Below are positions 1 to 10,659 of a stretch of DNA of 35,888 nucleotides, piece by piece (the stretch's first letter is position 1; every line of letters starts with the position of its first letter). Source of the DNA: Cristatella mucedo (taxonomy: Eukaryota > Bryozoa > Phylactolaemata > Cristatellidae); the NCBI GenBank assembly GCA_009760855.2, contig WPIO01000498.1, positions 1 to 35,888 on the forward strand. Reading direction: 5' to 3'. The translations under genes were made by a program, and so were the position numbers. The notes beneath the pieces were generated by a model, which worked only from the letters and a program-made list of their open reading frames with translations, did not search any database and was not told where the DNA came from.

Positions 1-330
1 GCGCCCACACACTATTGTACCCGCTGTTGGCATGCACACATGATTGACCAAAGCACAGATGCACACATGATCTCATTCAAGAGCAAGCAGAAGGAAAAAA
101 AACGCCGTAGTCAGCTAGTCGAACTTACAAGTATATTTGCTTGCATGCTCATGCACATGAATACAATCGTGCCCCACATTCACCACATATTGGACCCGTG
201 TACATGTTGGGGCTTGCAGTCACACGTTGATTGCACCAAAATGCACAAGCGAACCTTTACCCTCCAAAAACACATGCATGCGCACAAGCACGCACACTCG
301 CATTTGCACACATAGACACTTGGTCATACA
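1..330. repeat. Cryptic CA-rich low-complexity DNA
   Basis: The stretch is dense in CA/TG, with many TGCACAC and CATGCACA words but no clean repeat unit. Several overlapping short frames cross it, none with codon structure or a recognisable domain. It resembles the CA-rich tracts at 8981-9202 and 10660-10725. I see no gene. Confidence 0.5.
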
Positions 331-1429
331 CAAACACAGTTTGCACTACGCTCTGGAACATAACAGCTGTCAGCGTTGCTGCAGTCAGCACTGTGAGGGT
401 CAATTTGTGCTCTTGGTCGCTCGGAATGTTGACGAGCAGGGTATGCAGTGCAGCTTGCACCGATGAAAACGAAGCCACTGGCATCTCCACAAGATGTAAT
501 CAACGCGATGAAGTCAGGAGGCTATTTTCTCTTTGTGCATGTGCACGTGTGAGAGCTGGAGAAGGACGACACGTCTGCTCACAGCTTCGAGAGCTAACAA
601 AGCTTGCCGGCCAGGAAATTTCACATGACCGAGTGGGCCATTCACCTCATGCCTCCACCCAATCAGCGGGGAGGGAATCGGCTGCCTGAAGCATTCTGCA
701 CTCCTGCCTGTCAGGCTAGGGCAGGGCACCATGGCGGTCATGCCACGCGCACAGCACACGACTTACACTCCTGGCATTATCGTGCCTTTCTGGCAGCCCT
801 AAACGTGGCACTTTGTAAAAATACTGTAAAACTGCACCTGGCAAAGCTCAGCCTGCTTTTTTTCCTGTGAAATAACGACGGTTAATGCTGTTAAATTACG
901 GTTCGTCGTGCTGAGTAATCGATTCACTATCAAAGTGACTCGTTTGATGTGGCAACTTAGAGGTATAAGCTGATAGCACATGTATCATTCAATATTTTTT
1001 TTAATAAAATTTTGACCAGTCGAATAGCCAGTACTTGCAGAAGTAGCAGCTCGATATCTTCATACGGCTTTGACTGCACAAGGCCTCGGAGCTGATTGAG
1101 GTTAGACCTGTGCAGCATAAATATATTGTGCATTGATTCGGACCAAATTCTGTAAAGGCAGCTGCTAACCTCGTGGTTGTAGTGCTCTGAAAAAGAGCCA
1201 AGCTCATATAACAGTCTTCGATGCATCAAGCAGGAAATACCTCATGTAGCACAGGTCTGTTCTCTTGCCAACGTCTGTATCCTATTGCCACCAAAATTTA
1301 TGCTATCCAAGCATTTAAAGGTCGACCGTAATGAGAGAGTAGTTCATTGCTGCTATTCAAGTCTGGACAGCTACCCATACAGGACAACAGTTGGGTGATC
1401 TACCCGGAAACAAATGTTAGACCGGAATT
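331..1429. other. No gene recognised
   Basis: Open frames here are short, overlap one another on both strands and match no family I know. The last 80 bases or so (from about 1350) may already be decayed L2 sequence, because scattered words resemble the region just upstream of the PQG motif in the 9203-10656 copy, but the match is too weak to include. Confidence 0.4.
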
Positions 1430-2065
1430 GTAAGGCGAGTCATCTGAAGAGGTTCTATAAATTACGGGGTACCCTTAGTCTTTGTGCTTGGTCCACTTGT
1501 TACAACAAAGTATACCATCTTTGATGCCAATGGTATTGCCGAGAATGATCAATGTTTTCATTTGTATGCAGAGTTCATACAGATGCCCCTCAGCATTGGA
1601 GCAGTTCCTGTATTCCAGCTCCATTGGTTTTGTTACAAAGCCTTATTAAAGAGAAGGACATACCTCGTACAAACCTCAAATCCTTTGGAGACTTTGCATT
1701 TAGTTTGTATGCTCCCAAAGCCTGGAACTCCCTCTAGAATTGCGCCAGAACATTCTCTGACCTGACCACATTTAAAAAAAATTAAAAACACGCATATTTA
1801 GGACAGCATTTATTGGGTCCCTGTGATTCGCCTTTCATGTGCTTGTGCGTGCTGACACTGTGCATGCCGCCACTAACCACATTGGCATGCTGACCCTGTG
1901 CATGTCAGCCCCAACCATCTTATTCATTTCGTTTGTTTATCAAGCATGATTTTACTCACCATTCAATTGCATTTCCCTTTGCTGCAAATGTAAACGGCCT
2001 AATGAGAGATTAGTGTTCTCTGAGGGCGCTTAATCAAGTGTAATAACGTTATCATTATTATTGTA
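1430..2065 (+). mobile_element. L2-clade LINE relic, internally deleted
   Basis: This is a decayed sense-strand fragment of the same retrotransposon as the copy at 9203-10656. About 1430-1590 matches the segment running from just before the PQG motif to the YADD motif. It is then joined, through an internal deletion around 1590-1655, to the C-terminal end (the block reading roughly 'SFGDFAFSLYAPKAWNSL', about 1675-1735) and the 3' UTR. The copy ends with the typical GGGCGCTTAATCAAGTG block and a short, interrupted ATT tail near 2043-2063. Stops and frameshifts make it non-coding. The identification rests on the clear nucleotide and protein resemblance to the better copies in this window. Confidence 0.8.
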
Positions 2066-2497
2066 AAGACCAAGTTACTAGTTATGGGAAAAGCCGCTTC
2101 GGCTTGCCGCCAGCAGGCAAGTTGGCGGAACTTATCGACCTCATTTATTGGTCCCGAGTGATGCAGGTGGCTGTATTTTATTACATGCCGAATGCAGAAT
2201 AAGAACCAAATGGCTCTTTTGCAGCTAAAGAAATGAGGCTGGTGAATTGGTCTAGTACGGGCATACTGATTCCGGCATTTGCAGCATCAATGGAAAGGGA
2301 TCAATCAAAAACATTCAAACAGGAGAAATGATGGCAGTGAATATGTGCCTCGTGGTCAGTGGCCCCCTATAAGCCCATAAATACTAAGTTGGTGCACGGC
2401 TCTCGTGTGATCGAAAAACTGCGCTGCATTGTAAGCATGCCGTTCAATGCATTGAGCCTACCATGTAGATACGAATATTGTGTACATAGGTGGTCGG
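2066..2497. other. No gene recognised
   Basis: Directly after the L2 relic, about 2073-2097 resembles the L2 sequence around TTACTAGTTATGGG that also begins the 20507 copy. This could be a very short, severely truncated insertion. The rest shows no structure I can name. Confidence 0.35.
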
Positions 2498-2660
2498 TGA
2501 TGGCACTCTATGTATGGGGGTTACTATTCACGACCATGTCGCTGAAGTTTTTGGGTTCGAGTACTGCTGTAGGCGATCCTCTATTGCTGCTGCCAGCGGT
2601 TTTGATAGCCTTTAGGGCTCTTCTGCTGCTTTGCAAGAGGCAGTTAAATCATCTAGAACT
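2498..2660 (+). mobile_element. tRNA-derived SINE, family A (decayed)
   Basis: The copy starts with TGATGGCAC, carries a degraded B box (GGGTTCGAGTACTGC), and then follows the family body: GGCGATCC, a GCCAGCGGT block, an AGCC...AGGGCTCTTCTG block, and the terminal CAGTTAAATCA. The same blocks occur in the same order at 16883-17060 and 19150-19332. It is more diverged than those copies. Confidence 0.7.
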
Positions 2661-3430
2661 TTGTACATGCGTACATGCACAGATACAGGGGTACTCACGC
2701 TAGTGATAGAGCCCACCTCTTCAGTCCCTAGGCAGTTTCATCATGGAGTCAAATGAGCTGATGCATTCCTCACAACGACATTCCTTGGCGAATACTGGAA
2801 AGCTTTTCAAATCTGTATCGAAGGCGTGCCAAATTCAATGCCTTTAACCCTTCTCATGTTGGGCCATATGCTCTCCCTCAGAAGAAGGTCCTCAGTAAGA
2901 ATGGGATTGTGTGTTTGAAGTGAAAAACTGACCATTGAGGGCATCCGGTTTCACGGGTAACCTACGAAATTCACAAAAACCCAGAAACTTTTCTTCTAGG
3001 CGTTGGGATTCACTCTCAAACAAAATAAATTTAAGCGATATTGCAGAGATGACGTGGCTCAGCCGATGCTATATTTGAGCGTAGATCCATGTTCCGTATA
3101 TTGAGCCATGTTGCAGGGGACACAGAATTTAATTCTGGCATCAGTCATTCGCAGCACACTCTCGGCTTAATTTTTTTTTGCACATGTAGGCTGCTCTGCT
3201 TCGTATTGATTTAGTGTTGCTGTCACGGCTGTTAGGAGAAGATGTTGTATTGCTGCATGACCCTTGGCCTACTGGTATCAGGCGTTCAGGCCTTTTGCCC
3301 ATGCTACAAGAGATCCTTGACTGCCCTTTATTGCAATTATTAGGTAAATTATTAGCCTGATAATGTTAATGTAAATTTACGTAAATTCAATGTTATAATT
3401 ATAACAAAGTGTTGTTTTTGCAATGCTATT
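2661..3430. other. No gene recognised; AT-rich end
   Basis: No coding signal. Two adjacent perfect 14-bp palindromes, AATTTACGTAAATT (about 3374-3387) and GTTATAATTATAAC (about 3392-3405), lie in the AT-rich segment just before the next SINE. Confidence 0.4.
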
Positions 3431-3578
3431 GGTAATAAATATAATTCATTTATATAGCGCCCCATAAGAACTTAGTCTCTATTCAGGTGCTTCACATATG
3501 CCTCGGGGCTCGAGCCCACGACCTCAGTCAGACCTCGGTCGGGGCGAGCACCCTGACCGCTGGCCAAACGAGCTCGGT
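3431..3578 (-). mobile_element. tRNA-derived SINE with L2-like tail, family B
   Basis: Read on the minus strand it has an A-box-like start (TTTGGCCAGCGGTCAGGGTG), a B box (GGGCTCGAGCCCC), and a 3' part ending GGGGCGCTATATAAATGAAT. Near-identical organisation is seen at 15985-16132 (minus) and 19641-19783 (plus). The last 55 bases or so resemble the 3' end of the L2 LINE copies in the window, as expected for a SINE that borrows LINE machinery. Confidence 0.8.
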
Positions 3579-3954
3579 TAATGCAAAGGTAAATTTTTAA
3601 CATGACTGCAATTATGTTAGCAGAGCCGAGGCCGAAAGGTTCTTCTACTGTTGCATATAAATGGGCTACATTGATTCAGCTAATATTTTCTTTACTAAAT
3701 TATGAGAATGGCTATATTCACTATGAGAAATGAAATTGGTTCACATTAATTGTGATGAAAATGCATTTTAGAGCACCCTCGGATAACCAAATATCTTGTT
3801 ATGCCACATCATAGCGATAGTAATAAAGCAATTAAAGCAACTTCATTTTGCCCTCAGAGAACTTAATTTGACTATATACAATTCAAATTTGCTGCGTATA
3901 AAGTGCGATCAAACGGTCAGTGGTACTGAGTGCAATGATAACGAGTATAACATG
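3579..3954. other. No gene recognised
   Basis: AT-rich, with no domain or repeat match that I can see. Confidence 0.3.
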
Positions 3955-4050
3955 GTTAGAGGTGACATGCAGTTTTCGTACTTAAATGTGCTTAGTGGCA
4001 GCATGCACAGCGCCAGCACAAAGAGGATGAATCAGATGGATCCACTATAA
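3955..4050 (-). mobile_element. L2 3'-UTR fragment, antisense
   Basis: On the minus strand this matches the L2 3' UTR block that contains 'GTGATTCGTCCTTG', 'GCTGACACTGTGCATG' and 'CCACTAACCACATT' in the copies at 9203 and 20507. Here the words are recognisable but eroded (for example GGCAGCATGCACAGCGCCAG on the plus strand). There is no coding part. Confidence 0.6.
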
Positions 4051-4084
4051 TTTGTAGGTTCATCTGATTCGTCCTCCTTGTGCT
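4011..4084. repeat. Inverted repeat of about 24 bp with a short spacer
   Basis: AGCACAAAGAGGATGAATCA on the left is matched as its reverse complement by TGATTCGTCCTCCTTGTGCT on the right, with two mismatches and a spacer of about 25 bases. Both arms come from the same part of the L2 3' UTR, so the hairpin is best explained by two head-to-head L2 scraps. Confidence 0.75.
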
Positions 4085-4384
4085 GAATGCTATGACCGAG
4101 TCTGCAGCGGCTGTCGTCTGCTGTAGGGCACGGCGGTGGAGGCATGCACGGTCGGGGCTCATTCGATACAGTCGCTATGGTCACAAGGCATAGGAAACGT
4201 GGTGAAGCAGGCATCGAAGATGAAAATGTCTCCAGAGTCACCAACTAGCTCCATTCAGTACGTTCGTCAGACTACGCAGCATGCCTCAAGCAGCACCGGA
4301 TGCTAGCTTACTGGCGTTGCTGGCGGCACTTACCGGTTGACCAATGGCTATTCGTCGACTGCAGCCTCAGTATAATGTATACAG

Positions 4385-5075
4385 CCTGCTGCTAGCTTGC
4401 TAAGCGGCCGAGGCTCGTCCGACACTAAATAGATGACACCATCAAAGCAGGAGACTTCTTATTTTGCTCTACCTCGCAGACTCAAACTCGACGAGCTTCG
4501 GTTGGGTATTGTCGCTTGAGCCGGCCCTGACCCCTGACCTCGATAAACGCCTGTGGGGGGGGACAACCGAAAAAAACGCCCTGCGTGTTCATCCAAAGGC
4601 ACAATTTTGCACTCGCAGCTATCGTACCAGCAGGTGTGCCCGCACGGCGAAGCTGGCGCATCTCCGCCCATGCTCACTGCTTGCTCACCCGCACGTGTGC
4701 GCACGCAACCTCTATGGATTTCAGGAAGGTTCCTCAACCCCGTCTGGCTAGCGAACGGTTGGGCAACTGGCTCGCACTGCTTGTGCACCCGCGTGCGCAA
4801 CCGGCGTGCGCAAGCTTCATGCTCAACCTGCGTGTGCAGCTTGCGCACCACCGCGTGGACTGGCGAGAGAGCTCAGGGTTCAACTATGCCAAGGTATCCA
4901 GCCGCTCCCAGCTCTCGTCCGGTGTTTTCCATGAGAAGGGGAGAGTGCACATTGGAAAAGGCATTTTGAGGTCCATGATTATTTTTAGGAGCTATTTATG
5001 CCCCGTTCAGGACACCTACCTGTCCGTGGTATCTTGGAATGCTTCCTGTAAAGGGGTCAGTATTTGTACAAGCCT
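4385..5075. repeat. Tandem duplicate unit 1 (about 0.7-0.8 kb)
   Basis: The unit shares a series of ordered blocks with 5235-6000: a GCCGAGGCTCG block, CCTGACCTCGATAA, a region rich in GCGTGTGCGCAC-like words, then TGCCCCGTTC, GCTTCCTG and GTCAGTATT near the end. Four overlapping frames of 90-170 codons cross it on both strands, but the second unit does not preserve any of them, so I do not call a gene. Locally it has more CpG than its flanks. Confidence 0.65.
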
Positions 5076-5234
5076 TTTAACCCTGTACTGATCGCATTGG
5101 TGAATAAATGCAATGCATTTCTGCCCCAAATTTACAAATAAGAATAAGTTATATAAGCACGAACTCTTTTTTGTCATGAACTTGAAGCCGTGACCATTAT
5201 CTATTTCAACAACTACAGCAGCAGTGTAATTCGT

Positions 5235-6000
5235 CCAGCTTTGCTGCCAGCCGGCTCAAGCCGCCGAGGCTCGGCAGACGACAAATAAATGAAACAGTCA
5301 CAGCTGGCAACTTCTGAGCGTGCACACCTAAACGCGACAAGCGGCCTCGGCATATTAGTATTCCAGTGGGGCCCTGACCTCGATAACTACATCTGCACGG
5401 GCAACTGAGAAATTGTCCAGCGCACCAAGCCGATAGTGCAGCCGGCAGGGCCGCACAGCGTTCGCACTCGCGTGCACGTACCCACACTGCTTGCTTACCT
5501 TGATCGCGTGATGTGCGAGCTCAACGGCTTGTACAGGTGTATGAAAGTATGTATTCTGTTGAGCTGCATTCGGGCACGCAAGCACTACGGGTCCGACTAA
5601 GCCATTGCAACCACCAACGCTGGGCATTATTCCTCGAGCGAACAATAGCCTGTATGTGCCGCCTGTACAGGCAACCGACAAAGCGGCCTGCTTGCTCACC
5701 CTTCGTACGAAACTGGATCACCGGCTTTTCCAACCATGTGTGCGTGCTCAGCTTGTGCACAAGCACGTTGGTGTGCAAGCGCTACTGGTCACAACTATCC
5801 ACCCGCACTCACTGTTGGCTCGCGTTCGGTGTTTTTTGGGGAGAAGATGAGTGCGCATGAAAACGCGTTTCTGCAGCCAAATCACTGATTTAAACGGGTA
5901 TGCATGCCCCGTTCTGGACTCCTACCGCCGAGGCCTATGACCTTGCTATTTACGCAAGCTTCCTGGAAATGAGTCAGTATTATGCAGTCGATTTAAACCG
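5235..6000. repeat. Tandem duplicate unit 2
   Basis: This is the second, diverged copy of the 4385-5075 unit, in direct orientation with a start-to-start offset of about 0.85 kb. Many small indels separate the copies. Frames of up to 115 codons occur here but do not correspond to those in unit 1. I see no evidence for coding. Confidence 0.65.
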
Positions 6001-7487
6001 GCATTGATAAAGTCTTTGAATGATTGTAATGTTCCTCTGCCAAAAACTTGCAATTCCTTCAAAGAATAAGTCGGTGTGAAGTAGGAAGGTTTTTGTGGTG
6101 TACTCAAAGCCTGAACTAAGCGACATTCGGTATGCATACTGTGGCCAACTAGCTTTATTTCTAGACGCAAAAAAAGGAAGATACACAGCTGAGCTTAGAG
6201 GGTGGCCGAGGAAGTGAGCTGCATGGATGCAGCAGCTCTGCACGGCTAGACAGCATGTGCCACAATCAGCACCAGTGAGTAGACGTGTGGGAAATGTAAA
6301 AGCGAGTCTCACTTTCTTGCCTTTGTAAAGACAAAGCTTTGGTTGCCAATAGTCTATAAGTTTTAGAGCATAGACTACCTTTACCAGTGTGACCTAAGGC
6401 TCTGCTGCCGGTTAGCAGGAACAGGTTGTCGCTCATTTCATTGTAGATGGTTAACCTAAATGGAAGATCTGGACTGCTTGTCCAAGAAGGTCAGCGTCTA
6501 GACATAGAATCCACGGAAGTTCCCTGGGAGAACTTGAAATCTTTCGTGGCACTTTATATTTGTGTAAATATAAATTAATAATGTCAGTGGGAAGGCTCAT
6601 GTCAATCAGTGAAGCAACTAAATCTGCCCATGCAGGTGACGAGAAGTCCTCCGTAACTTGTTGATTTCATAGTGCCTGAAAATACAAAGTCGGCCAAGAC
6701 CTGATTGATTTCTCCCGAGCCTGTGGATACAAATGAATAGTTGTGCTTCAATATTCCTAAGCTGAACTATTTTAAGCACTTTTAACGTGATCCAACACTA
6801 AGTGTCACTTCAGGCTACTCAGAGACAGTTACTAAAGGAGACAGGTACACAAATTAAATCTATTGAAAGAATGATAAGAATGAATTAAGTCAAGCGGTGA
6901 ACACAACTCGTTGCATGCACACTTTTATGTGGATTTCTTAGTGCAACTTCAAAATCTGCATACTTAGCCAGGTTTGGTTGACTCTACAGCTTCTGATAAC
7001 AAATGTGTACATTCAAATCTTAAGATCATAATTGGTTTTCAGTTGTTTCGCATTTCTATACGACTATCTCAAAGTGCAGCTCTGTGCTCACATTTCAGAT
7101 GGAGTCGAGATTTGTTTTCCCAATGGGGAAATTCTGTATTACTTAGTGCAAAGTCTTGTGATAGCCATTAATGCTCTTCTACAAGTAAAGAAATATATAT
7201 TCCATTGTACCCATTGCGGTGTTGCAGCCTGAAAATTTAACTGATACTTATAATTTTTACTTGCATGATTTTAAGTTATCATGATGAACTTGTCTCTCTC
7301 TGCTTGCAAATGATCATGTACCAATCTGACCTAAGTTAAAAAATGGTTTTAAATAAAAAATTATTAAAAAGTAAGAAGAAATTAAAAGATTAAAGCATAT
7401 TGTTAGACGGGCCTTATCCGAACTGCCAAAATTTGAATAGAGACCAAAACACGGTGGTGCCTAGATCAATCTATAGGTAATTGCTAC
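6001..7487. other. No gene recognised
   Basis: AT-rich sequence with only short frames, none longer than about 110 codons. There are no matches to the repeat families identified elsewhere in the window and no recognisable domain. Confidence 0.4.
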
Positions 7488-8125
7488 TATAATAAGAATA
7501 AAAATAATAATAATATTGCACTTGATAAAGCGCCGTCAGAGAACTCAATCTCTTTCTAGGTGTTTTAAATTTGCTGCAAAGGGAAATGCAATTGAATGGT
7601 GAGAAATATCATGCTTGATAAAGAACAAGAATACCACGGTTAAGGGTGACACGCTCAGGGTCAGCATGCAAATGTGGTTAGTGGCAGCATGCACAGTGTC
7701 AGCACGCAAAAGCACATCAAGGAGGAATCACAGGGACCCACTAAATGCTGTCCTAAATAGGTGTGCTTCAGTTCTTTTTAAAGTGGTCAAGTCAGGGAAT
7801 TTTCTAACGCACGTCGGGAGTGAGTTCCAGACTTTAGGAGCATACGAACTAAATACACTGCTCCAAAGGATTTGAGGTTTGTATGAGGTATTGGTAGACT
7901 GTTGGATTCCGAAAAGCGGGTTGTACGATGCTTAGCCTGGTGGGGAGTAGATTTTAGAGATAGGCTTGAGCCAAAGAATGAAGTGACCTAAAAGTAAGCC
8001 ACAAAACCTTGAAGTCAATCCGTTGCTTGAATGGTAGCCAGTGCATGTCGGTTAGAAGTAGGGTGATGTGGCAAGTGCAATGCACACGACCGACAAGCCT
8101 AGCTGTGGAGGTTACTGTCCGTTGG
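7488..8125 (-). mobile_element. L2-clade LINE, antisense 3' half
   Basis: On the minus strand it runs from the C-terminal region of the L2 open reading frame through the 3' UTR to an (ATT)n tail, seen on the plus strand as AATAATAATAATATTGCAC near 7490-7516. The sense-strand blocks AAGCAACGGATTGACTTCAA, TCGGAATCCAACAGTCTA and AGTGGGTCCCTGTGATTC are all recognisable and in the same order as at 20507-21462. It is 5' truncated, and indels disrupt the reading frame, so it is inactive. Confidence 0.85.
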
Positions 8126-8980
8126 GGTTATTAAACAGTTAAAAATGGTTAGACTATTCAATCCCAAATCTCGTTTTGATTTAAGCCATTAGTTTGTCAT
8201 TTTATTCCAATAAATGAGCACAATTTTAGTTGCATTCGCTTAAAATTAGCTTTTAAGTGCTGTGATTTCTGATTCCTACTGATTCTTGTCATACTTGTTA
8301 ATTTTACTGATTTTATAGGGATTCATTAAAATTTAATCTTGTAACTTTCAATGAAAATTGTCTGCTGCTTGAGATTGCAAGCCTTTTTCTGCCCTCTTTA
8401 ATGCACACTTTGCGTTGTCAGAACTGCTTAGAAGATAAGAGTCTTGGTAAGGGTGGTAAGAAAATGAGAGCCTCTGACTCCAGTATAGTGCAAATGTTGG
8501 CCTTTACATCTGTACAAGCAGTACAGAGTCGTCGCAGACTTGTTAAAAAGACATTATGCTCGATGTTTTTCAATATATGTATACCTGGAAAGTTCTTGGG
8601 GAACTTAAATGATGGGCTAATAGTAGTAGTTGGACGTTTGTCAAAAAACCCTATAATGTCATTATATCAATTGCTTAGTGATTACATTGGGCAGTGCCCA
8701 AAGTAAAAAATAGTAAAAAATAACACTAGTAAAAAATGACAAAGACTTGCTTAGCTAAGAACGACTTGCAAAGGCCTTAAAAACGCTCTATCAAATAGCT
8801 CGATATGTTTGGTTGCTTTAAATAGAGGCAAGTCCGGGTGTTGTGTGACCTCAGCAGGTTCTGAGATGTAGGCTGTGTTGGTATAACTTTAAAGTGAAGT
8901 AGAACTCGAAATAGGTTAAGAAAGCCAATGGACAGGCAGGCTTCCCAGATTGAATAGCAAGAAACCATACCTTCAAATTC
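8126..8980. other. No gene recognised
   Basis: A frame of 101 codons at 8401-8706 (+) and one of 117 codons ending at 8777 (-) exist, but neither shows a domain, a credible start context or splice boundaries. The minus-strand frame runs into the adjacent CA-rich tract, which favours chance. Confidence 0.35.
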
Positions 8981-9202
8981 ACACACAAACGTGCACGTGC
9001 ACAGAGATGCCTGCACACATGCACACTCAGTGAGCGCACACACGCGAACACACATATAAGAACATATGCACACTTCCATGCCTGTACGATGGTCCACCTT
9101 CTCATGCATGCATACAAAAAGGACGTTCACGTATACTCACCCAAATTTTCATGCACAAATAAATGTCCCCTTACGCACCGGCACATGTATTCACCCATAG
9201 GA
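8981..9202. repeat. CA-rich tract flanking the L2 insertion (left side)
   Basis: Degenerate CA/TG words such as GTGCACGTGCACAG and GCACACACGCGAACACACAT dominate. Similar sequence resumes at about 10660 beyond the L2 tail, so the L2 copy appears to have landed inside a pre-existing CA-rich tract. Confidence 0.55.
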
Positions 9203-10320
9203 ATGCAGACATGGGTAGACTGTCTTTGCTTGTTATGCTTGATCTTTCGGCAGCTTTTGACACCATTGATCACAAAGTTCTTCTAGAGCGCCTCTCATCT
9301 CGCCTGGGCATCACTGGCACTGCTCTACATTGGTTCAGGTCCTATCTCAGGGGAAAACTCCAGAGTATTGACGTGAATGGACAAAGATCATCTGATGTAC
9401 CTCTGAAATATGGAGTACCTTAGGGCTCAGTGCTAGGTCTGGTTCTTTTCACGGTTTATACTCTGCCTCTTGCTGATGTGATTGCCAAGCACAATCTAGG
9501 CTTTCATTTCTATGCGGATGACACTCAGTTGTACCTTTGCTTTGATCCCTCCCAGCCTTCGAGCACCTCAAATTCTCTAAACTCACTTGCTGCATGCATT
9601 GATAACATCCGCACATGGATGGCAGCAAATTTTCTAAAACTAAACGATGATAAAACTAACTTACTAGTTATGGGCAAACCCAGTGTGATTCAGAGATTGG
9701 AAAAGCTGACTGTCAAAATTGGCTCTGCCAGCATATATCCGGCTGAATCAGCTCAAGATCTAGGTGTCATGTTCGAAAGCGACCTTTCGTTAGACGACCA
9801 TATCAGCTCCACAGTCAAATCTGCCTATTTTGAGCTTCATAAAATTGCTAAAATTTGAGCTTGTTTAGATAAGGATACCACGTTCAAGTTGGTCCACGCA
9901 TTCGTGACATCTCGTCTTGACTTCTGCAACTCACTGCTTACTGGCCTACCAGCATGTGCGAACAGGCGATTGCAGCTGGTGCAAAACTCCGCAGCTAGGC
10001 TTGTCTGTCGTGGCGTCGCAGTTGCCACATTACTCCACTTCTCGCCGACCTGCACTGGCTATCAGTCAAGCAACGGATTGACTTCAAGGTTTTGTCGCTC
10101 ACTTTTAGGTCTCTTCATTCTACGGCTCCAGCCTATCTCTCAGATATACTATCCCATCAGGCCAAGCATCGTACCACCCACTTTTCGGAATCCAACAGTC
10201 TACAAATACCTCGTACAAGCCTCAAATTCTTCAGAGACCGTGCATTTAGTTCGTATGCTACCAAAGCCTAGAACTCCCTCCCGACCTCCGTCAAAACATC
10301 CCCCGACCTGACCACATTTA
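9203..10320 (+). pseudogene. L2 ORF2 remnant: reverse transcriptase and C-terminal region
   Basis: The intact protein would copy L2 RNA into DNA at the target site. Visible motifs in order are 'LDLSAAFDTIDH' (RT motif A, about 9238-9273), 'LGITGTALHWFRSYL' (about 9304-9348), 'GVP-GSVLG' (about 9412-9438) with the expected Gln replaced by a stop at 9421-9423, 'FHFYADDTQLYL' (motif C with catalytic DD, about 9502-9537), 'WMAANFLKLNDDKT' (about 9616-9657), and 'LVHAFVTSRLDFCNSLLTGLP' split over about 9889-9950. A second in-frame stop lies at 9856-9858. A one-base deletion near 10010, compared with the 20507 copy, shifts the frame at 'RLVCR'. The copy is non-functional. The amber stop is one C-to-T change away from the Gln codon. 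Confidence 0.88.
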
Positions 10321-10361
10321 AAAGGAACCTAAAAACACACCTATTTAGGACAGCATTTAGC

Positions 10362-10463
10362 GGGTCCCTGTGATTCGTCCTTGGTGTGCTTATGCGTGCT
10401 GACATTGTGCATGGGTCCCTGTGATTCGTCCTTGATGTGCTTATCCGTGCTGACACTGTGCAT
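10362..10463. repeat. 51-bp tandem duplication in the L2 3' UTR
   Basis: The block starting GGGTCCCTGTGATTCGTCCT occurs at 10362 and again at 10413, with three or four differences between the two units. The other L2 copies in the window have this block once, so the duplication arose in this copy or its immediate source. Confidence 0.85.
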
Positions 10464-10659
10464 GCTCCCACCAACCACATTCGCATGCTGACCCTGTGCA
10501 TGTCACCCCTAACCATATTATTCATTTTGCTTGTTTTTCAAGCATGATTTTACTTACCATTCAATTGCATTTCACTTTGCAGCAAATTTAAAGCATCTAG
10601 AGAGAGATTAAGTTCTCTAAGGGCGCTTTATAAAGTGAATTATTATTATTATCAATATT

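Larger units (their letters stand above)
9203..10656 (+). mobile_element. 5'-truncated L2-clade non-LTR retrotransposon
   Basis: This is the most complete L2 copy in the window, about 1.45 kb. It holds the central and C-terminal reverse transcriptase region, a 3' UTR of about 330 bp and an (ATT)n tail at about 10637-10655. The upstream endonuclease domain and N-terminal RT are missing, the usual result of abortive target-primed reverse transcription. L2-type features are the RT motifs listed under the pseudogene entry and a 3' end of the type TTCTCTAAGGGCGCTTTATA followed by ATT repeats. CA-rich DNA flanks both sides. I could not identify a target-site duplication. Confidence 0.9.

Noticed and set aside
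4585-5091. 168-codon plus-strand frame in the 0.8-kb duplicate
   Set aside because: The second duplicate unit does not preserve the frame, and competing frames cover the same DNA on both strands.
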